A DNA stretch of 64,000 nucleotides, from contig NC_064229.1 of assembly GCF_023101765.2 (NCBI RefSeq), positions 5,460,001 through 5,524,000 on the forward strand, written 5' to 3'. The position numbers were made by a program, and so were the translations under genes. This document shows, in pieces, positions 1 to 12,556 of this stretch; the stretch's first letter is position 1, and every line of letters starts with the position of its first letter. Origin of the DNA: Spodoptera frugiperda. Lineage: Eukaryota; Arthropoda; Insecta; Lepidoptera; Noctuidae. The notes below the pieces were generated by a model that saw only the letters and a list, made by a program, of their open reading frames with translations, had not been told where the DNA came from and searched no databases.

Positions 1-939
1 TATCTTAGAATCTGTGCGAGATCGCTTACACCACAATGGAATTATCGCACTATGCTCAATGGAGCACCAATTTCTACGGCACGAGTTAAGGCCGGCGGCG
101 ACGGAGATCTAACGGTTCGCACTTAAGCTTAGTTAGTTGCATTTACGTTACAAAGCATCTGGCTATCACAGAGTTTAGACTTTGAATATTATTGAGCTAA
201 ATCCGTATCGAAACTTTGCCGTTGTTTGCCTATATGGTTGAACTAAAGTATAAGTTTCTTAAAGTTTGCTTAAAAATGGTTGTTACATCTAGAAACATCG
301 CGCTATTTTACTATTTAACATAGATATAAAAAAAGACGTGTCACAGTTTATTTAATACCAACTGAATATTTTCTGCATTTTTTATTAAGATGTAACGATA
401 AACGAGTAGAAAAAACGAGCCGTCAAATTATAAACGAACTGCGGGTAAACGAAAAGCACGGCTTTCCCATACTTAAAGTATTTGCACATACATGTACTTT
501 ACAATAACTTACTTATCTACATATTATGACGAGAATAAACAATAATATCAGTCCGACAATACATAACACAATGCGTTTTAATTGTCGACCTATAAAACTT
601 ATCTTTGTATAAAAAGGTTGGCAATAAACTAGTAGCCTTAATTGCTGCAACATGAGTGTGCGGCGCGTGACGCAAGCAATGGTGCAGGACATTCCAGTAC
701 ATTGGCTGCCCGGCCATATTGCCGGCATGTAGTAGTTTTATACTGCCCGTATACAAGCCTTTAATGGCTACACAATTTTAGAGTTTCATTCGCTAATTCT
801 GTAGTTGTTAATCGGTTTTACAGTTGTCATGGTGGCCCGGAGGTTATTGGCGACCGCTTGAAATCGGACTAGTACCAATGCAACATTTACTGAGTTTGTA
901 CTTTCTAATACAATGTAGACACCAATAACATATAGCGAA
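1..939. other. Gene-free AT-rich stretch
   Basis: Short ORFs at 513-756 on the minus strand have no coding character. No repeat family or promoter was recognised. Confidence 0.5.
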
Positions 940-1114
940 GGAAATCATCATAAGGAAACCTGAGCTTATATTTTCTGCATGTAAGTAAGTCTAAAGTCGC
1001 CAACTCGCATTGAGCAGGCGTGGTTATCATTGCTTAAACCTTACTCCATTTGAGAAGAAGTTAGGCTCAACTTTACTCAGCAATGGGCACTTATAAGCTG
1101 TTGATGATGATGAC
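940..1114 (+). repeat. RepG copy ending in GATGATGATG
   Basis: Contains AGGAAACCTGAGCTTAT, CGCCAACTCGCATTGAGCAG, a diverged 'gagaag..cagcaatgggcac' block and a tail TGTTGATGATGATG. Other copies are at 31,255, 36,781, 48,333 and 60,520. It resembles the 3' end of an RTE-like retroposon. Confidence 0.5.
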
Positions 1115-1367
1115 ATTTGTGATGTTAGATCTAGAATACTACAAGATGATTATGGCTGTTCTAATAAGGCGCCTGAATTTTTGCAAAAATCTCCTGAATA
1201 TTCTCACACGATATAATAATACCTATTACATAATATATCGAAATACACAGAGGCTTTTCGCAATAAATTAATATGTATGTAAGCAAATAGCAATCAATTG
1301 ATTTCCAGTGTCTGTCAGTGTCTAGCTGTCGTGTATGGTATGATACCTATACTATACTACATAACAC

Positions 1368-1500
1368 ACACACCAATTTTGTGTACATAAAGAGTCTTAC
1401 AAAAAAGTCCTTCACAACTGCATTCGACAAAAAGACACACCAATTTTGTGCACATAAAGAGTCTTACAAAAAATCCTTCACAACTGCATTCGACAAAAAG
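1368..1500 (+). repeat. Two-copy tandem duplication, 66-67 bp unit
   Basis: Copy 1 is 1,368-1,434 and copy 2 is 1,435-1,500. Both read ACACACCAATTTTGTG.. to ..CATTCGACAAAAAG. They differ by one substitution (GTGTAC/GTGCAC) and one deleted base. Confidence 0.9.
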
Positions 1501-3995
1501 TGTCGAAGTATCGAGTTCAAACGAATGAGAAATTGGACTTCAGGAACATTTATCCTTTTGGATCGGACAAAAAGCCATTCTTGTGCACTGGCTTTAGCTT
1601 GAAACTTTAGTAGATAAATCTACGTAACACCTTACCTTTTTTACTGTTTTTTTTTTTTTGAGCCTTTGTACAGAATTCTTGTGTGATTTAAAGAACCACT
1701 ACATACACAAACACACCATTACATTATATTTGTATATTTTGTAGTTTATTTAATATTTTCTTTATTTTAGTTTTAAATTAGTGTTTATGTGCTATTTCAT
1801 ACAGTTATATACGTATTAAAAAAATTGTACTCTAGACTACTTGTACATATCAGACTCCTATTTCAGCTCCATCCAAAGGTTGTCTGTAAGAAATCGCCTT
1901 GTGAGATAAGAACGCTGTTCACTACTGTTCACTATGCTTATTTATGTTGTCTTACGTGATTTTGTGATGTACAATAAAGTATTTATAAATTAAAATACTT
2001 AACCAAATTATTGTTTAACAGAAAACATCAGCCAAGAAAGATTCCAAGGATTCTCAGCTAAAAAAATATCCATGTAATCCCATAGGACCTCGATCAGATA
2101 CTAACGCAAGTCGCAACCATTGCTGAAGACATGGATAAAGTGTTAGTATGTATAGTGTATACAAGATGAAACGATGTCTAATAACAGATAAGGAATGATT
2201 GAAGATCGCCATCTTGTCTATCGATAATACTTTGATAGATGTTTGAGAGATACATTAGAAACTTTATTTTAACGACAAATTGACCTGAAAACTTCATTTT
2301 ATTTTTATAATGACTATCGTGAGACATACTAAATTAACTAAAAATCACACTCGATACTAGTAGAGCTTTTCTCCATTAATTTACGTGAGTAAACCGTGAG
2401 TTTTAGTTAATACTTTATTTTGTAAAATTATTTTCACAAAATTGAAACGAAGTGTGAGGCGCTCCAAAGGTCAAGTGGTAGCACAAACAATTTCTATATC
2501 TGGAGATGGAGATAGGAAGGAGGCTAGAAAGAAGTATTATAGTTTTATTTTTCTTTAAGCACCCGAGTGGACTTGAGTTTGAAATACTTAAAATGGTTGG
2601 ATTTCAATGCAAAATAAACCTAAGTCGCACTGGTATCATATTGATTGATAAAAGGTGTTGAGGTTGAAGAGGAGCTGATCTAAGGTTTTTTGGTCTAAAC
2701 TTTTCATAGGTATATAAAAATATTAGTAAAACTGAGTGACAAATTGTTGACGAACGACATAGAACAAAAAACAAAGACAAAACAATCCTTTAAATAGTTT
2801 TTAATCGTCAACAAAAGATTTAAAACAAGCGTAGCCATGATTAAATCAAATAAATAATTACAATACCTACCCTTTCGTTAATAAAGAACAAATAAAAGCA
2901 AAATCACGCAGCTATATTGCAATCACGTACAACTCATATTAAGGTTATTGATATTGCAAACAAACGTACATTTAAATAAATAATACATCAATACAACATG
3001 GCTGACTGATTCCATACATCAGCCTCAACTCGTGCATTACAGCGATAAAAATAAATTGCAGGAGTTTAACAGCGCGATATTCTGTTAATTATTGGATAGC
3101 TGGGGGTCTGTTGATTACAAAACTATTAATATAATAAAGAATCACTTTATTTTATGCCCCAACAAATAGGAATGATGACGGGTGTGAAAATTAAAAATAT
3201 ATTTAGTCCGTCACGTCAGTTAGGTAATGATAAAATATTTGATACGTATTTGTTTATTTTGTCATATAAGATAACAATACTTAGATAAAACGAATAAAAG
3301 TTTAGGAGAGGGAGCATTTCTACGTATAAAATGAACCTAGAAATAACGTTATCCGAAATTTGGAATCGATATATTTTCGAAAGTATTTATTTCCACAAGA
3401 AAATAAAAATAACGTGTCTAATATTTTAACAAAACTACAAGGCATTAGCCATCTATGATCATATTTTCTTTAGACTTTTCTTCAGACAGATAAGAATATC
3501 TGATTAGCTGATAACAGTACCTAGGTACGATAAATAAATAACAAAATGTGTTATTTTTATGCTGAAGACTTCAATTGTAATCTTACACTACTTCAGGAAT
3601 CAGCCATCTGTGACAGACTCTATGATACTTAGAATAAAAAGAATTTCAAATCACCTCTATAAACCGATACATGACACATAAAATATTCAAAACAATAAAT
3701 GGTGTCCACCCGTCCCACTTACGAATATTGTAACATGATAACACCAATCCCAAGCGACTTATTTGCAGACTCATTATGTTATTGGAACTGCGCATACGTT
3801 GTTAATAACCCTTCAAAGCCATTAAGCCTTTGACGTGATGTGCAAACCACCACCGCGACCTAAATGTCCCATGAATATTTGAAGAATAGCATTATTACCA
3901 CATATTGCTCTATTCATTGTTAAATGGCTTTATAATCTGTTTGACATTGTTAATCAGGGAAATAAGTATGAATTTTGTTAATTTATAACTGAAAG
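1501..3995. other. Gene-free stretch apart from a RepD copy
   Basis: AT-rich, with several A/T runs and an AATAAA-rich segment near 1,970-2,000. Near 2,451-2,500, GGCGCTCCAAAGGTCAAGTG resembles a decayed SINE head. Nothing codes. Confidence 0.5.
2350..2412 (+). repeat. RepD copy
   Basis: Reads ACTCGATACTAGTAGAGCTT then TCCATTAATTTACGTGAGTA and AACCGTGAGTTTTAGTTAA. Inverted copies occur at 9,062 and 10,317. Confidence 0.6.
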
Positions 3996-4297
3996 TTTTT
4001 TTTTGTATTAGCCGGTAAACGAGCAGACGGATCACCTAATGGTAAGCAATCGCCGCCGCCCATGGACAATCGAAATACCAGAGGCGTTACAAGTGTGTTA
4101 CCGGCCTTTTGAAAGTTGAGAATTTAAAGATTGTTAGGGAATCAGAGATTGGGAAGATTGGGAAAGGGGGTAATTGAGCCTCCGATCAACATCACTTACA
4201 CAACGCAAGCGTTGTTTCACGACGGTTTTCTATGATGTCGTCGTATCACGCCGGTCGAACTGGCCCATTTTTAGCGAAGCATGGTTCTCCCACACTT
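3996..4297 (-). mobile_element. RepK retroposon, near full length
   Basis: It starts with T9 (the antisense poly-A), then AGCCGGTAAACGAGCAGACG and ATGGTAAGCAATCGCCGCCG. It continues through GGGAATCAGAGATTGGGAAG to ACTGGCCCATTTTTAGCGAA. This is the longest uninterrupted RepK copy here. Confidence 0.7.
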
Positions 4298-4500
4298 AAA
4301 ATTTATTAAAATGTATGAGCAGTGTAGACCTTTTAAACTGCGATCTTCAATTCACGTATCAAGCGCACAGATTTTAGCGGACCCTCTCATGTAGATAAGG
4401 CCCATATTACAGACTCTAATACCATCTCAATTCTCATATCTTTTTATCCAATAAAACCGAATAGACTCTCTCTATTAATTTTAATGATTGCTTGTCAAAC

Positions 4501-4548
4501 AAAAACAAAATTCGGTCTCAGCCTATAGTCAGACCGAATCTTGTTTTT
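4501..4548. other. 18-bp hairpin with 12-base loop
   Basis: AAAAACAAAATTCGGTCT pairs with AGACCGAATCTTGTTTTT (one mismatch) around CAGCCTATAGTC. A smaller CAAGAC/GTCTTG hairpin follows at about 4,563-4,581. Confidence 0.8.
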
Positions 4549-5560
4549 ATTTCAAGACATAATCAAGACAATGTAAGTCTTGTCCATTGGTCCGTAACTA
4601 ATAGTTATCCTTACAATAACTCGACCTTTACCAAAAACACAATTGTCTTAAATTCGACGGAATTACATTTCGAAGATATTCTAAGGGTATGAATTAGATA
4701 AGCTTTGTTGACTATCTATGTTTAATTTATTGGCACTTTAGTCTTGATGCTAAGAGCTAAAGATCGAGCGTGCTATTGATGATAGCTGTGACGTGCTATT
4801 GATGATACCAGTAGTGGATGGAAACGCGCTGATAATGTTAGATATAGTTCGGCCATTACAAACGTGTGAACTGACACATCAAAGGAATGTAACCGCCCTA
4901 CTATAATAAAAACATTTTCTCAGTTTACTCTCACAGGTAGTGTTATAAGAAAATGTATCTACTAAACTGGAATTAAGTTATCTATTGAAATCAGGACCAT
5001 TATCATCTTTGACATTGTTAAAAATTAAACTAGGTTAATATTCTAGCAAGTCAATTCGGGCTATCGTCCAGAACATACCATTATTAGAAACTAACGGACC
5101 CAATTTTGAAAATAATAGTCCTAATATTATCTTATGGTCGTATAATAACACTCGACTAGTTCAATTGTCTAACTTACTCGGAGTTAACAAAGAACAACTT
5201 TTACCTTAGATTGTGATTTCGATCGAAAAACTTGATGATTCAGTTCCGCGAATTTTTGGTACAAGCTCCAAGTTGTTTAAATCTTAGCGCATAATGTTTT
5301 TTTGTTTTGAATAGAAACATTTAACAATATCTAAGTGATTACATTAGTAACTAACACATAATAGAAGAAGTCAACTTGTAAATTGTTACATCGTCTAAAG
5401 ACTGTGTACCTAAGTAAAAAATCGATATAAAACCTATTATGTTATCCATAAAGAATGATATCTCAATTTATACGAAAAAAAACACGTAAAACGACATAAT
5501 AAATAGCTCAACTAGAACATTTTAGAACCGAAACACGATCTAACCCTGAAAAGCAGTTAC
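4549..5560. other. Gene-free stretch
   Basis: Holds a direct repeat GTGCTATTGATGATA (about 4,770 and 4,792) and otherwise nothing I can name. Confidence 0.5.
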
Positions 5561-5850
5561 ATTTTTCGTCCTTACGGACCACATCGCGATCTCGAAGTCT
5601 CGGGTCGTCGACTACGACGTAATTTCCGACGGGGCCCAAACGACCTGCCTCAATGAGATACCGTTTTGATAAAACCCTGTATCAAGCGCACTTGAGAGGG
5701 TTAAAGGGACCCGTTATTGGGCAGTTCTATTGTAATTATACGGGGCTAGAGTACACGAGAGAGAAGGTAATGGATGACACACTCTGTGAACAAACCGAAG
5801 TGCTTGTTAGTTATCGTAGTTTAAATCGAGCTCCATATAAAGGTGGATAA
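5561..5850 (+). other. Compositionally distinct, GC-richer block of unknown nature
   Basis: The segment around 5,565-5,645 is rich in CG dinucleotides (TCGAAGTCTCGGGTCGTCGA). It contains a short open stretch, V-L-T-D-H-I-A-I-S-K-S-R-V-V-D-Y-D-V-I-S. A 65-codon ATG ORF (5,653-5,850) follows. It could be a fragment of an old mobile element or a host exon. I cannot assign it. Confidence 0.35.
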
Positions 5851-5960
5851 TTTCATTATGTATTGTATTCTAGTTTCAGGTTGTTGATGTAATTATGTAG
5901 ATAGAGTTGTTTGAGTAACAAAGGGACTGATCAATTTTCCGATACAAACTTTCTAATGAT

Positions 5961-6082
5961 ATTACGCTACGCACTAGTTGTTCAAACTCGCGTAGTTAGT
6001 CACTGCTACGACTTGCTACGCCGGAGACGTGCGTAGCAGTTTTCGTAGTCGATTGCTACGGATGAAGTAATTTGTAGCAGAA
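5961..6082. repeat. Cluster of CTACG / CGTAG motifs in both orientations
   Basis: At least seven GCTACG, CGTAGC or CGTAGT hexamers occur in about 120 bases, e.g. GCTACGACTTGCTACGCC and GTGCGTAGCAG. They are arranged so that several neighbours can pair. This may be the subterminal part of a DNA transposon. Confidence 0.6.
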
Positions 6083-7363
6083 CAGAATTTACTTTGTAAA
6101 ACATGATACATGTCATGGAAAAAGCTACTAAATTCAATATATTTTTATTGTTCTTAAATTATCAACAGTATTGTTATAGATAATTACAATGATTAGAGCT
6201 AAACTAATAATATTAAATTCTCAAAAACAATTCCTCTTATATTTTTCTTTTGAACACAGATTTAACATTTAACACATCTACATAGGGTAGTAAAGCAGCT
6301 ACATAATCGTAAAACGTGACATTATCACGATACATTACACCAATACGCATGTTGAAATGGAAAACATAAAATGGGATGTAAGTCGCGAGATGTCTCAGAT
6401 TTCCATTCTATTTAAGCTGAGAATACACATACGGATTCTACATAAAGTTTTAAATAAAAGAAAAAATCTTAGCGTTTAGCAATTTTAATAGACGTTTACT
6501 ATGTTATGTTATAAAGTTAGGCTTGACCTTGGATTTTCCCCTTATCATTTTCATTTAATGATGAAAAGTCACGTCAGAATTATTCTTGAAGTTTCGACAT
6601 CGCAAGAAACCAACCAAAAAGGCTCTTATAGTTACAATCTTCAAAATCATAAGCTACATTCAGCAAAGCTCTGATTCTTCAACCATAGCAAACCATAATA
6701 ATGTAAAAAAACCAGTGAAAATTCTCGAACATAAACAAAACAATAAAAACCTGTCTGACAATCGCAAGCAAAACAACTTACACAACGCATGTACACCCGG
6801 GTTTACAATGGCCGGAGCAGCTAACATTCTTATTCAGACAGGCTGTACCTTCCCGGAATCAAACCCCGCAGGCCTCATCTGTATTCAACAAATGTAAGGT
6901 TCAAACTATTGCGTCAAGTTGCCGGCCTTTGCGTGTGGTAGTTGTTAGCCAGTGACGTCATAAGCTAGGGACGTCTTATCAAGATTACTGTGAATAGTTT
7001 AAAAAAAATATTGAAATTATGTTATGTGAGAGAACAATTAAGAATTTTTATTCACTCAGGTAAATAGTTGTATATATTTTTTATTTTAAACTTCAATAGG
7101 TTGTCGTAAAAATCAACTGTAATTCAAACTTTACCTTTACTTAAACGTAGGGGACATGGGATATTATGTCAAGTTTACTTAAATTTTCATTTAATATTTG
7201 CTCAGAAATAACAAAAATCCTACTAGCAAAACAAAACATTATGTCTAAAAGGATGCGTGATTGACGTAGGTATAACGCTGTCGCGTTAGGCTGTCAATGT
7301 AGACCGATATCTTTAACCAACACTTTACAAAACAAAATCAGAAGGTTCTAGAAAAGTTTCTAC
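6083..7363. other. Gene-free stretch
   Basis: The 103-codon ORF at 6,586-6,897 is Asn/Lys-rich with no motif. Near 6,850, TTCCCGGAATCAAACCCCGC resembles an antisense SINE B-box. A GTGACGTCATAAG site lies at 6,952. Confidence 0.45.
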
Positions 7364-7834
7364 AAAAACCGGCCAAGTGCAAATTGGACTCGCCAACGAA
7401 GGCTTCAGTACAATTCGTTCACATATTCATTCATTCAACTCCAAAAATATTATGTTTGTTGTAGATATGGGAGCCGTCATCAATTATTTTTTGTTGTTAT
7501 ATCACGATTTATTGTTTTACATACATCCTGGCGACAGACAAATAGATGGACATTTTTTTTTCAATGGGACAATCCCGCTGCGTCCTCTGAAACCGTTACA
7601 ACTTTAAGCCAACTGTAAGCCAGGATCTACAGTAGATACAACCATAAAAACACCGGAACACTGAAGTCAGTCATGTCCCAGAGACATGAATAACTGTCTT
7701 GGATCCCGCAACGAAATAAAACAGAAGACATTATAAGAGGAGAAGAAAAAGACAGATGGACAAAGGAGGTTTAGTTATTGGATTCCCATTATTACGTACT
7801 CTCTCTGCGTCTCTGCGTACGGAACCCTAAAAAG
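7364..7834 (+). mobile_element. RepP copy, near complete
   Basis: It starts AAAAACCGGCCAAGTGC and ends TACGGAACCCTAAAAAG, the two ends expected for this family. The interior includes GGCGACAGACAAATAGATGG and CCGCTGCGTCCTCTGAAACC. No coding capacity is visible. Confidence 0.6.
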
Positions 7835-8251
7835 CAAAGTTACCTAAAAGCACCATTGAAGCCATGCATCCTCATCGATATTCCTAAAACACAGCTTACT
7901 TTTATTTTTCCCACACAAGGGAATCAATAACGTTTCTCCGATGACCTATAAACAGCCCCCAAAGGTTTCCTAAGTTCCCCTCCATTTATTATTATTGGCC
8001 CCTATTACTCAAGGGCCGTGTGGGCAACACGGCAGATTCCCACGCGTGCTATTAGCATGGAGGTCGGTATATCCTAACCTTTTTTCTTATATTACATCTA
8101 ATTTATGAAGTAATTAGGTGGTTTGTGGACAAAGGGTACGTTTGTGGAATAATGTGTTGAAATAAATAATTGCAGGTAAATTCTTCATTATATGTAATGT
8201 CATCTTCATTTATCTGTTTGTGTACATAATTATTGGGGCCACATTTGGCTG

Positions 8252-8400
8252 ACTGCACGGTTTGCACAGTGGCTTGGTAACCGGCTGCCTGCCATAAAAC
8301 GTGTTGCGGATTCGATCCCGCATGGAACAAGTTTTTATATGATTCACAAATAGTTGTTCTTGGTGATTAAAATTGTATGTTTGTAAACATACCCAATGAG
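8252..8400 (+). mobile_element. SINE-A copy, diverged
   Basis: The head ACTGCACGGTTTGCACAG and the B-box-like GCGGATTCGATCCCGCATGG are followed by TGATTCACAAATAGTTGTT and TTTGTAAACATACCCAA. The tail is truncated. Confidence 0.75.
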
Positions 8401-9817
8401 CAATGTTTGTTTAAAAATACATTTCAAACGTTAAATCGTTAAAATGATGTGAAACGTTGAAACCCAAATAAGGCTCATAAAATACTCAACCAATAATCAT
8501 GATATTTAAAAATAGTAAAATACACAACCAACTATAGACTTCAAGACAATGTTAAAAAAATATGAGACATAATCACGAATATTATCTGCATACTTCAAAC
8601 CATTAGAAATAATAACTAAATAATACAATCTACTTTAAATCAAAGCAAACCACAGGAAAATCCAACAAAAAGCCAATCTTTCAACCATATTACATTCACT
8701 ATAAGAATTTCACGTCAGATTTTTATCAAAAGACAGTAAATTCACCCGTGTCTGTCCGTATTCAGGCGTCCAATTAAAAAAGGTAAAATATTCAGATCAT
8801 GAATGCTGAGCCACTCTGCGAGGAATGGAGTGTGTACTTAAATTTATAATTGCCAAATTTTAAGCTGAATTGTAAAGAACGGCGCTGTGTGAGTCGTAAG
8901 AGGTGCGCGTCAGAAGGAATGCCGCAAGGTAATTTTATTGAAGTAGGTACGGGAATAAAGGAATGTAAAGTCTTTTAGATATAATTCTAGGTACTAATCT
9001 GTCTAATATTTTATATGAAAGTAGGAGATAGCATGGATATTTGACATATGTTTTGGTTATTAAATTAATGTAGAAAAGCTCTACTAGTTTTGAGTCACGG
9101 AGAGGCTCTTGATCATGACACAGGAAGAAACTCTATAGGAATTCCAGATATGTGGTACCTATGTACTTATTTTTTTTATATTTATCTTCCTTCATGTTGT
9201 ATGTCAGTACATGAATAATATATGTATGAAGAAATATTTTTTGTTTTATTATCGTGGGACGATCATTTTTATAATACCACTAATGATCATAATTTTAACA
9301 CAATAAGAAAACGAAATTCATCACTCCAGTATAATAAATAAGCGTATGTGTTTGTTTGTACCCAAAAGTTAGATGAAGCAAATAAACTCAATTATATCAC
9401 TCAAGTTTGGCGCAGTCGTTTGTTTTATGATGAATAAATTATTACAGCATCTTTGAAGTTTAGAGTAAAATATTCAAATTGTTTTGCAAATTGTTTCACT
9501 TACTTTAGAAGTCACATTTGTCAAGTGAATGTAATCAAAAAGTAACTCTAAACTTTTTATAAAGGTTGAGAATCGCAGTGATCGATTTTAGTCATTCTTT
9601 TGACTTTGTTGCTCTATAAAGCGGTCATTAAAAACGGTGTTTAACGATAATAACCGGTATAAATAACACAAAAGAAATTTGTAATTCCCATCTCGTTTCG
9701 TATTAAAGCAATTACTCGAATTTCCCCCGCCAATTACCGAATAAATCGTTTTAAGCCTCAAATTCATTTTGGAAAATACCTTCACGTATTTAGCAAATTA
9801 TTTCGAATTAAAATTGG
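8401..9817. other. Gene-free stretch with a RepD fragment
   Basis: A compact segment at about 8,870-8,928 ends in CCGCAAG/GTAATT and could be an exon edge, but the support is weak. The rest is AT-rich. Confidence 0.4.
9062..9118 (-). repeat. RepD copy
   Basis: Antisense core AAAGCTCTACTAGTTTTGAG followed by TCACGGAGAGGCTCTTGATC. Confidence 0.55.
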
Positions 9818-9895
9818 GAGTCAGCCTTGGTCCAGCAGTCGCAAGCCGAAAAGTATCATGTTTGATTCCTGAGACGAGCAAAGTTTTGTAGAGCT
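9818..9895 (+). repeat. tRNA-like SINE head fragment
   Basis: Reads GTCCAGCAGTCGCAAGCC and, 25 bases on, TGTTTGATTCCTGAGACGAG, i.e. A- and B-box-like parts of a tRNA-derived head. It is not clearly SINE-A or SINE-B. Confidence 0.4.
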
Positions 9896-11082
9896 TTAAA
9901 ATCTTCAATTACATACATTTGAATAAATAGATACAACCTATACCAAAGTTTTCAGAAACGAAAGGCGAAGAAATATTTGTTACAATTTAAAAAACTTATC
10001 TTTAAGAAAATGTTATTGTCCCTATATCCTTTGGAGGAGGCAGTTACCCTGGAGGAGGTAATGTGCCAATTTTTGCCGACAATGTCTTCTGTGCCAGCTC
10101 GTGATTAGCATATCTACACGTAAGCGTACTCGTGCTAGCTGTCTGCTTACATACTGAGGTGGTAAGGCTTGTTGCATACTACCTACCTATTGATGATGCC
10201 TTGGTACTTTTTATGTACCTAATAAAATTGGAAAAAAGTAAAGGACTTTAAAAATTATATTAAATAAATGTTTGATTTTTTTACAAATCGTGAACAACTA
10301 TCGTGAAACATTCTTAATCAATTAAATACCACGGTTTACTCACGTACATTAATGGAGAAAAGCTCTACTAGTTTCAAGTCACAGATAGACTTTTCATAAA
10401 TCTTCATAAACACGGTTTTTTTATTGATAACTAGGTTTGATTAGTTTGGTATATTTCAAGAATGTTCCATTGGAGAAGAGATTATGACGTAGAATTAAAC
10501 TTTGCACATCTTAATTATTTTATGATCCCTTAAATTCTAAATGTTCTTTATTTACTTTTTGTTTATTAATTTATTATAGGTGATCATTCACTTCCTATCA
10601 TCATTAAACAAAATTTTTGTTTGTCGTATTCTTAAGCTGCCACAAATCTGCGAATCTATCACTTTGTTCACCATTATTTCAGTAGATATAATGTTGAAGA
10701 TATTTCGGAGAAGTGCTCAAAGGTCAGGAAATACTAGTTTAATCAAATAGCAACCCGGACCCGTTGATATTATTCGACCAGCATTCCCTTTCTTCCCATA
10801 ACAATCCATTACCAAAATGTAAGGGTCTGAGTGTGATGTAATTGTATTAGATTTGTTATAAATGTATACATTTGCCAACCTTTTGCTTGGCTCCAGGAAA
10901 TGTGTATACAATGTGTCGGTTAGGGTGGCTTTGGAGCTAATCTATTCAGAACGACTCAATAGGCCAATTTTCTAGATTGCCCTTTTATAGGTGGCTACCA
11001 AAGAGGTTTTAATGCGGTCAGAATCTCACATTCTCTAGCCTCGCACAGCAAAACTATGAGATGAGCTGTTGTCTGCGCTATT
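9896..11082. other. Gene-free stretch with a RepD fragment
   Basis: TTTGGAGGAGGCAGTTACCC / CCTGGAGGAGGTAATGTG near 10,031-10,065 is a short direct repeat in a Gly-coding frame. Otherwise no signal. Confidence 0.4.
10317..10398 (-). repeat. RepD copy
   Basis: ACCACGGTTTACTCACGTAC, AATGGAGAAAAGCTCTACTA and GTTTCAAGTCACAGATAGAC are the reverse complement of the 2,350 copy. Confidence 0.6.
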
Positions 11083-11203
11083 TCAGGCTGGCAACGCACC
11101 TGTAACTCCTCTGATGTTTCGGGTGTCCATGAGCGGCGCTGATCGCTCAGCATCAGGTGATGCTGCATCGCGTCTGCTCGTTTGACCCCTATTTCATAAA
11201 AAA
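11083..11203 (+). mobile_element. RepK-related retroposon 3' end
   Basis: Contains GGCTGGCAACGCACCTGTAA, TGTCCATGAGCGGCGCTGAT, CAGCATCAGGTGATGCTGCA and CTGCTCGTTTGACCCC, ending in A6. Its 5' limit is unclear. Confidence 0.65.
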
Positions 11204-11984
11204 GTCTTGCTTCCCAAAAAACAACTTTTTCAAGTTTCGCCTGTCAACATCTTGCTGCTATCATACCTACGTGTATCATAATCTGTAGAATTTATCTCAA
11301 AATCATAGCTATACTTATATAATATCTCAAAGTAATCAGCAATATTGACACAACTTGCTTTGATCTTATTGCCACAAACTCATAACCAATGCCACTAATA
11401 AGCGCCCAATTTGTTTCATACTAAACATCAATTCAACAATTTTGATACAAAAAGTGTGAACATAGCCTAACTGCAAACGTTTGCGTGTTTCCTGGCTATA
11501 GCTAGCACAATACTGAATGTCTATAGAAGCAGAAACGTACAATCACCTGTAATCTTTAACAAGCCTTTTGCGACTGTATTCCACATCCGAAGTACTCATG
11601 AATAGGCTGTTGGCCTTTTTGTAGTCGAAACTTTTTACTCGTTGAAGCTAATTGAGGTCACCGAAATTGTTCCCGTTAAAGTTTTGAGCAAAATATAAAA
11701 AGCAACTTACGTAATTGTGTACAAAGTTATTCAGATTATATGCTAATATTGTTTAACACGTTAACTTCCACGTAGGTCACCGGTGACCTACGTTAGTGGA
11801 GGATTTGCCTTTAACAGTTTTCTGATGGCAGTTAAAGGCTTAAATTGAAATTTTACGTGATTCATATTGAGTACACTAGATTCAAGAACCGATGAATATT
11901 AACACACATTTTTTATAAAGAGAACAAGCTTAAATTTTCTTTCCGCCTCTATTTTTTTAAGTCAGGTAATATCCCTAAGACCTC

Positions 11985-12113
11985 CTAAATCTGAAAAATA
12001 CTATGTTGTAAACCGCATCAAAATTGGTTCACCCAAACGCGAGATAATCGCGCACAAACATACATACGTACAGGTAAAACTGAGAACCTTCTTTTTTGAA
12101 GTCAGTTAATAAA
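11985..12113 (+). repeat. RepF 3' end fragment
   Basis: AAAATTGGTTCACCCAAACG, a run of ACATACATACGTAC and the terminal TTTTTTGAAGTCAGTTAAT are features of the RepF family also seen at 53,589. Confidence 0.5.
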
Positions 12114-12556
12114 ATGTACATCTTTACTTAACCATAAACAGCAAGAAGTAGTGTCTTGCATAAATATAAAATTCCAAAAATCCTTTGTTCCTGATTCCTG
12201 GCTCCAAGACATCCTGATCAGCAAAACGTGTGAACACAACCAACGACACAGCCACCCACTAACGTCAAGTTAAAATTATTGATGAAACATGATAAAATGT
12301 ACACGTATTTCACGGGAAAAACGACCATAGCTGCTGCATAATAAATTACATTTTCAGTCGACGTTGCATTTATAAAGTATGAGCGCAGTGATGGATTAAT
12401 ACATTTAGTGGCACTCGAGTTGTCTCTGAGTCCTGTTTACATAGCGATATCATTGGATGTTCAATCTGTATGGCGGTTTGTCAATCTGTGAATGTGATGA
12501 TTTCACTCGTAGTACTTCATACATAGAACAGAGAAATACCTACAATTTTCTAGTCA

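Noticed and set aside
6586..6897. 103-codon ORF
   Set aside because: Asn/Lys/Ile-rich with no motif, AT-biased codons and no splice or promoter context; overlaps a SINE-like relic.
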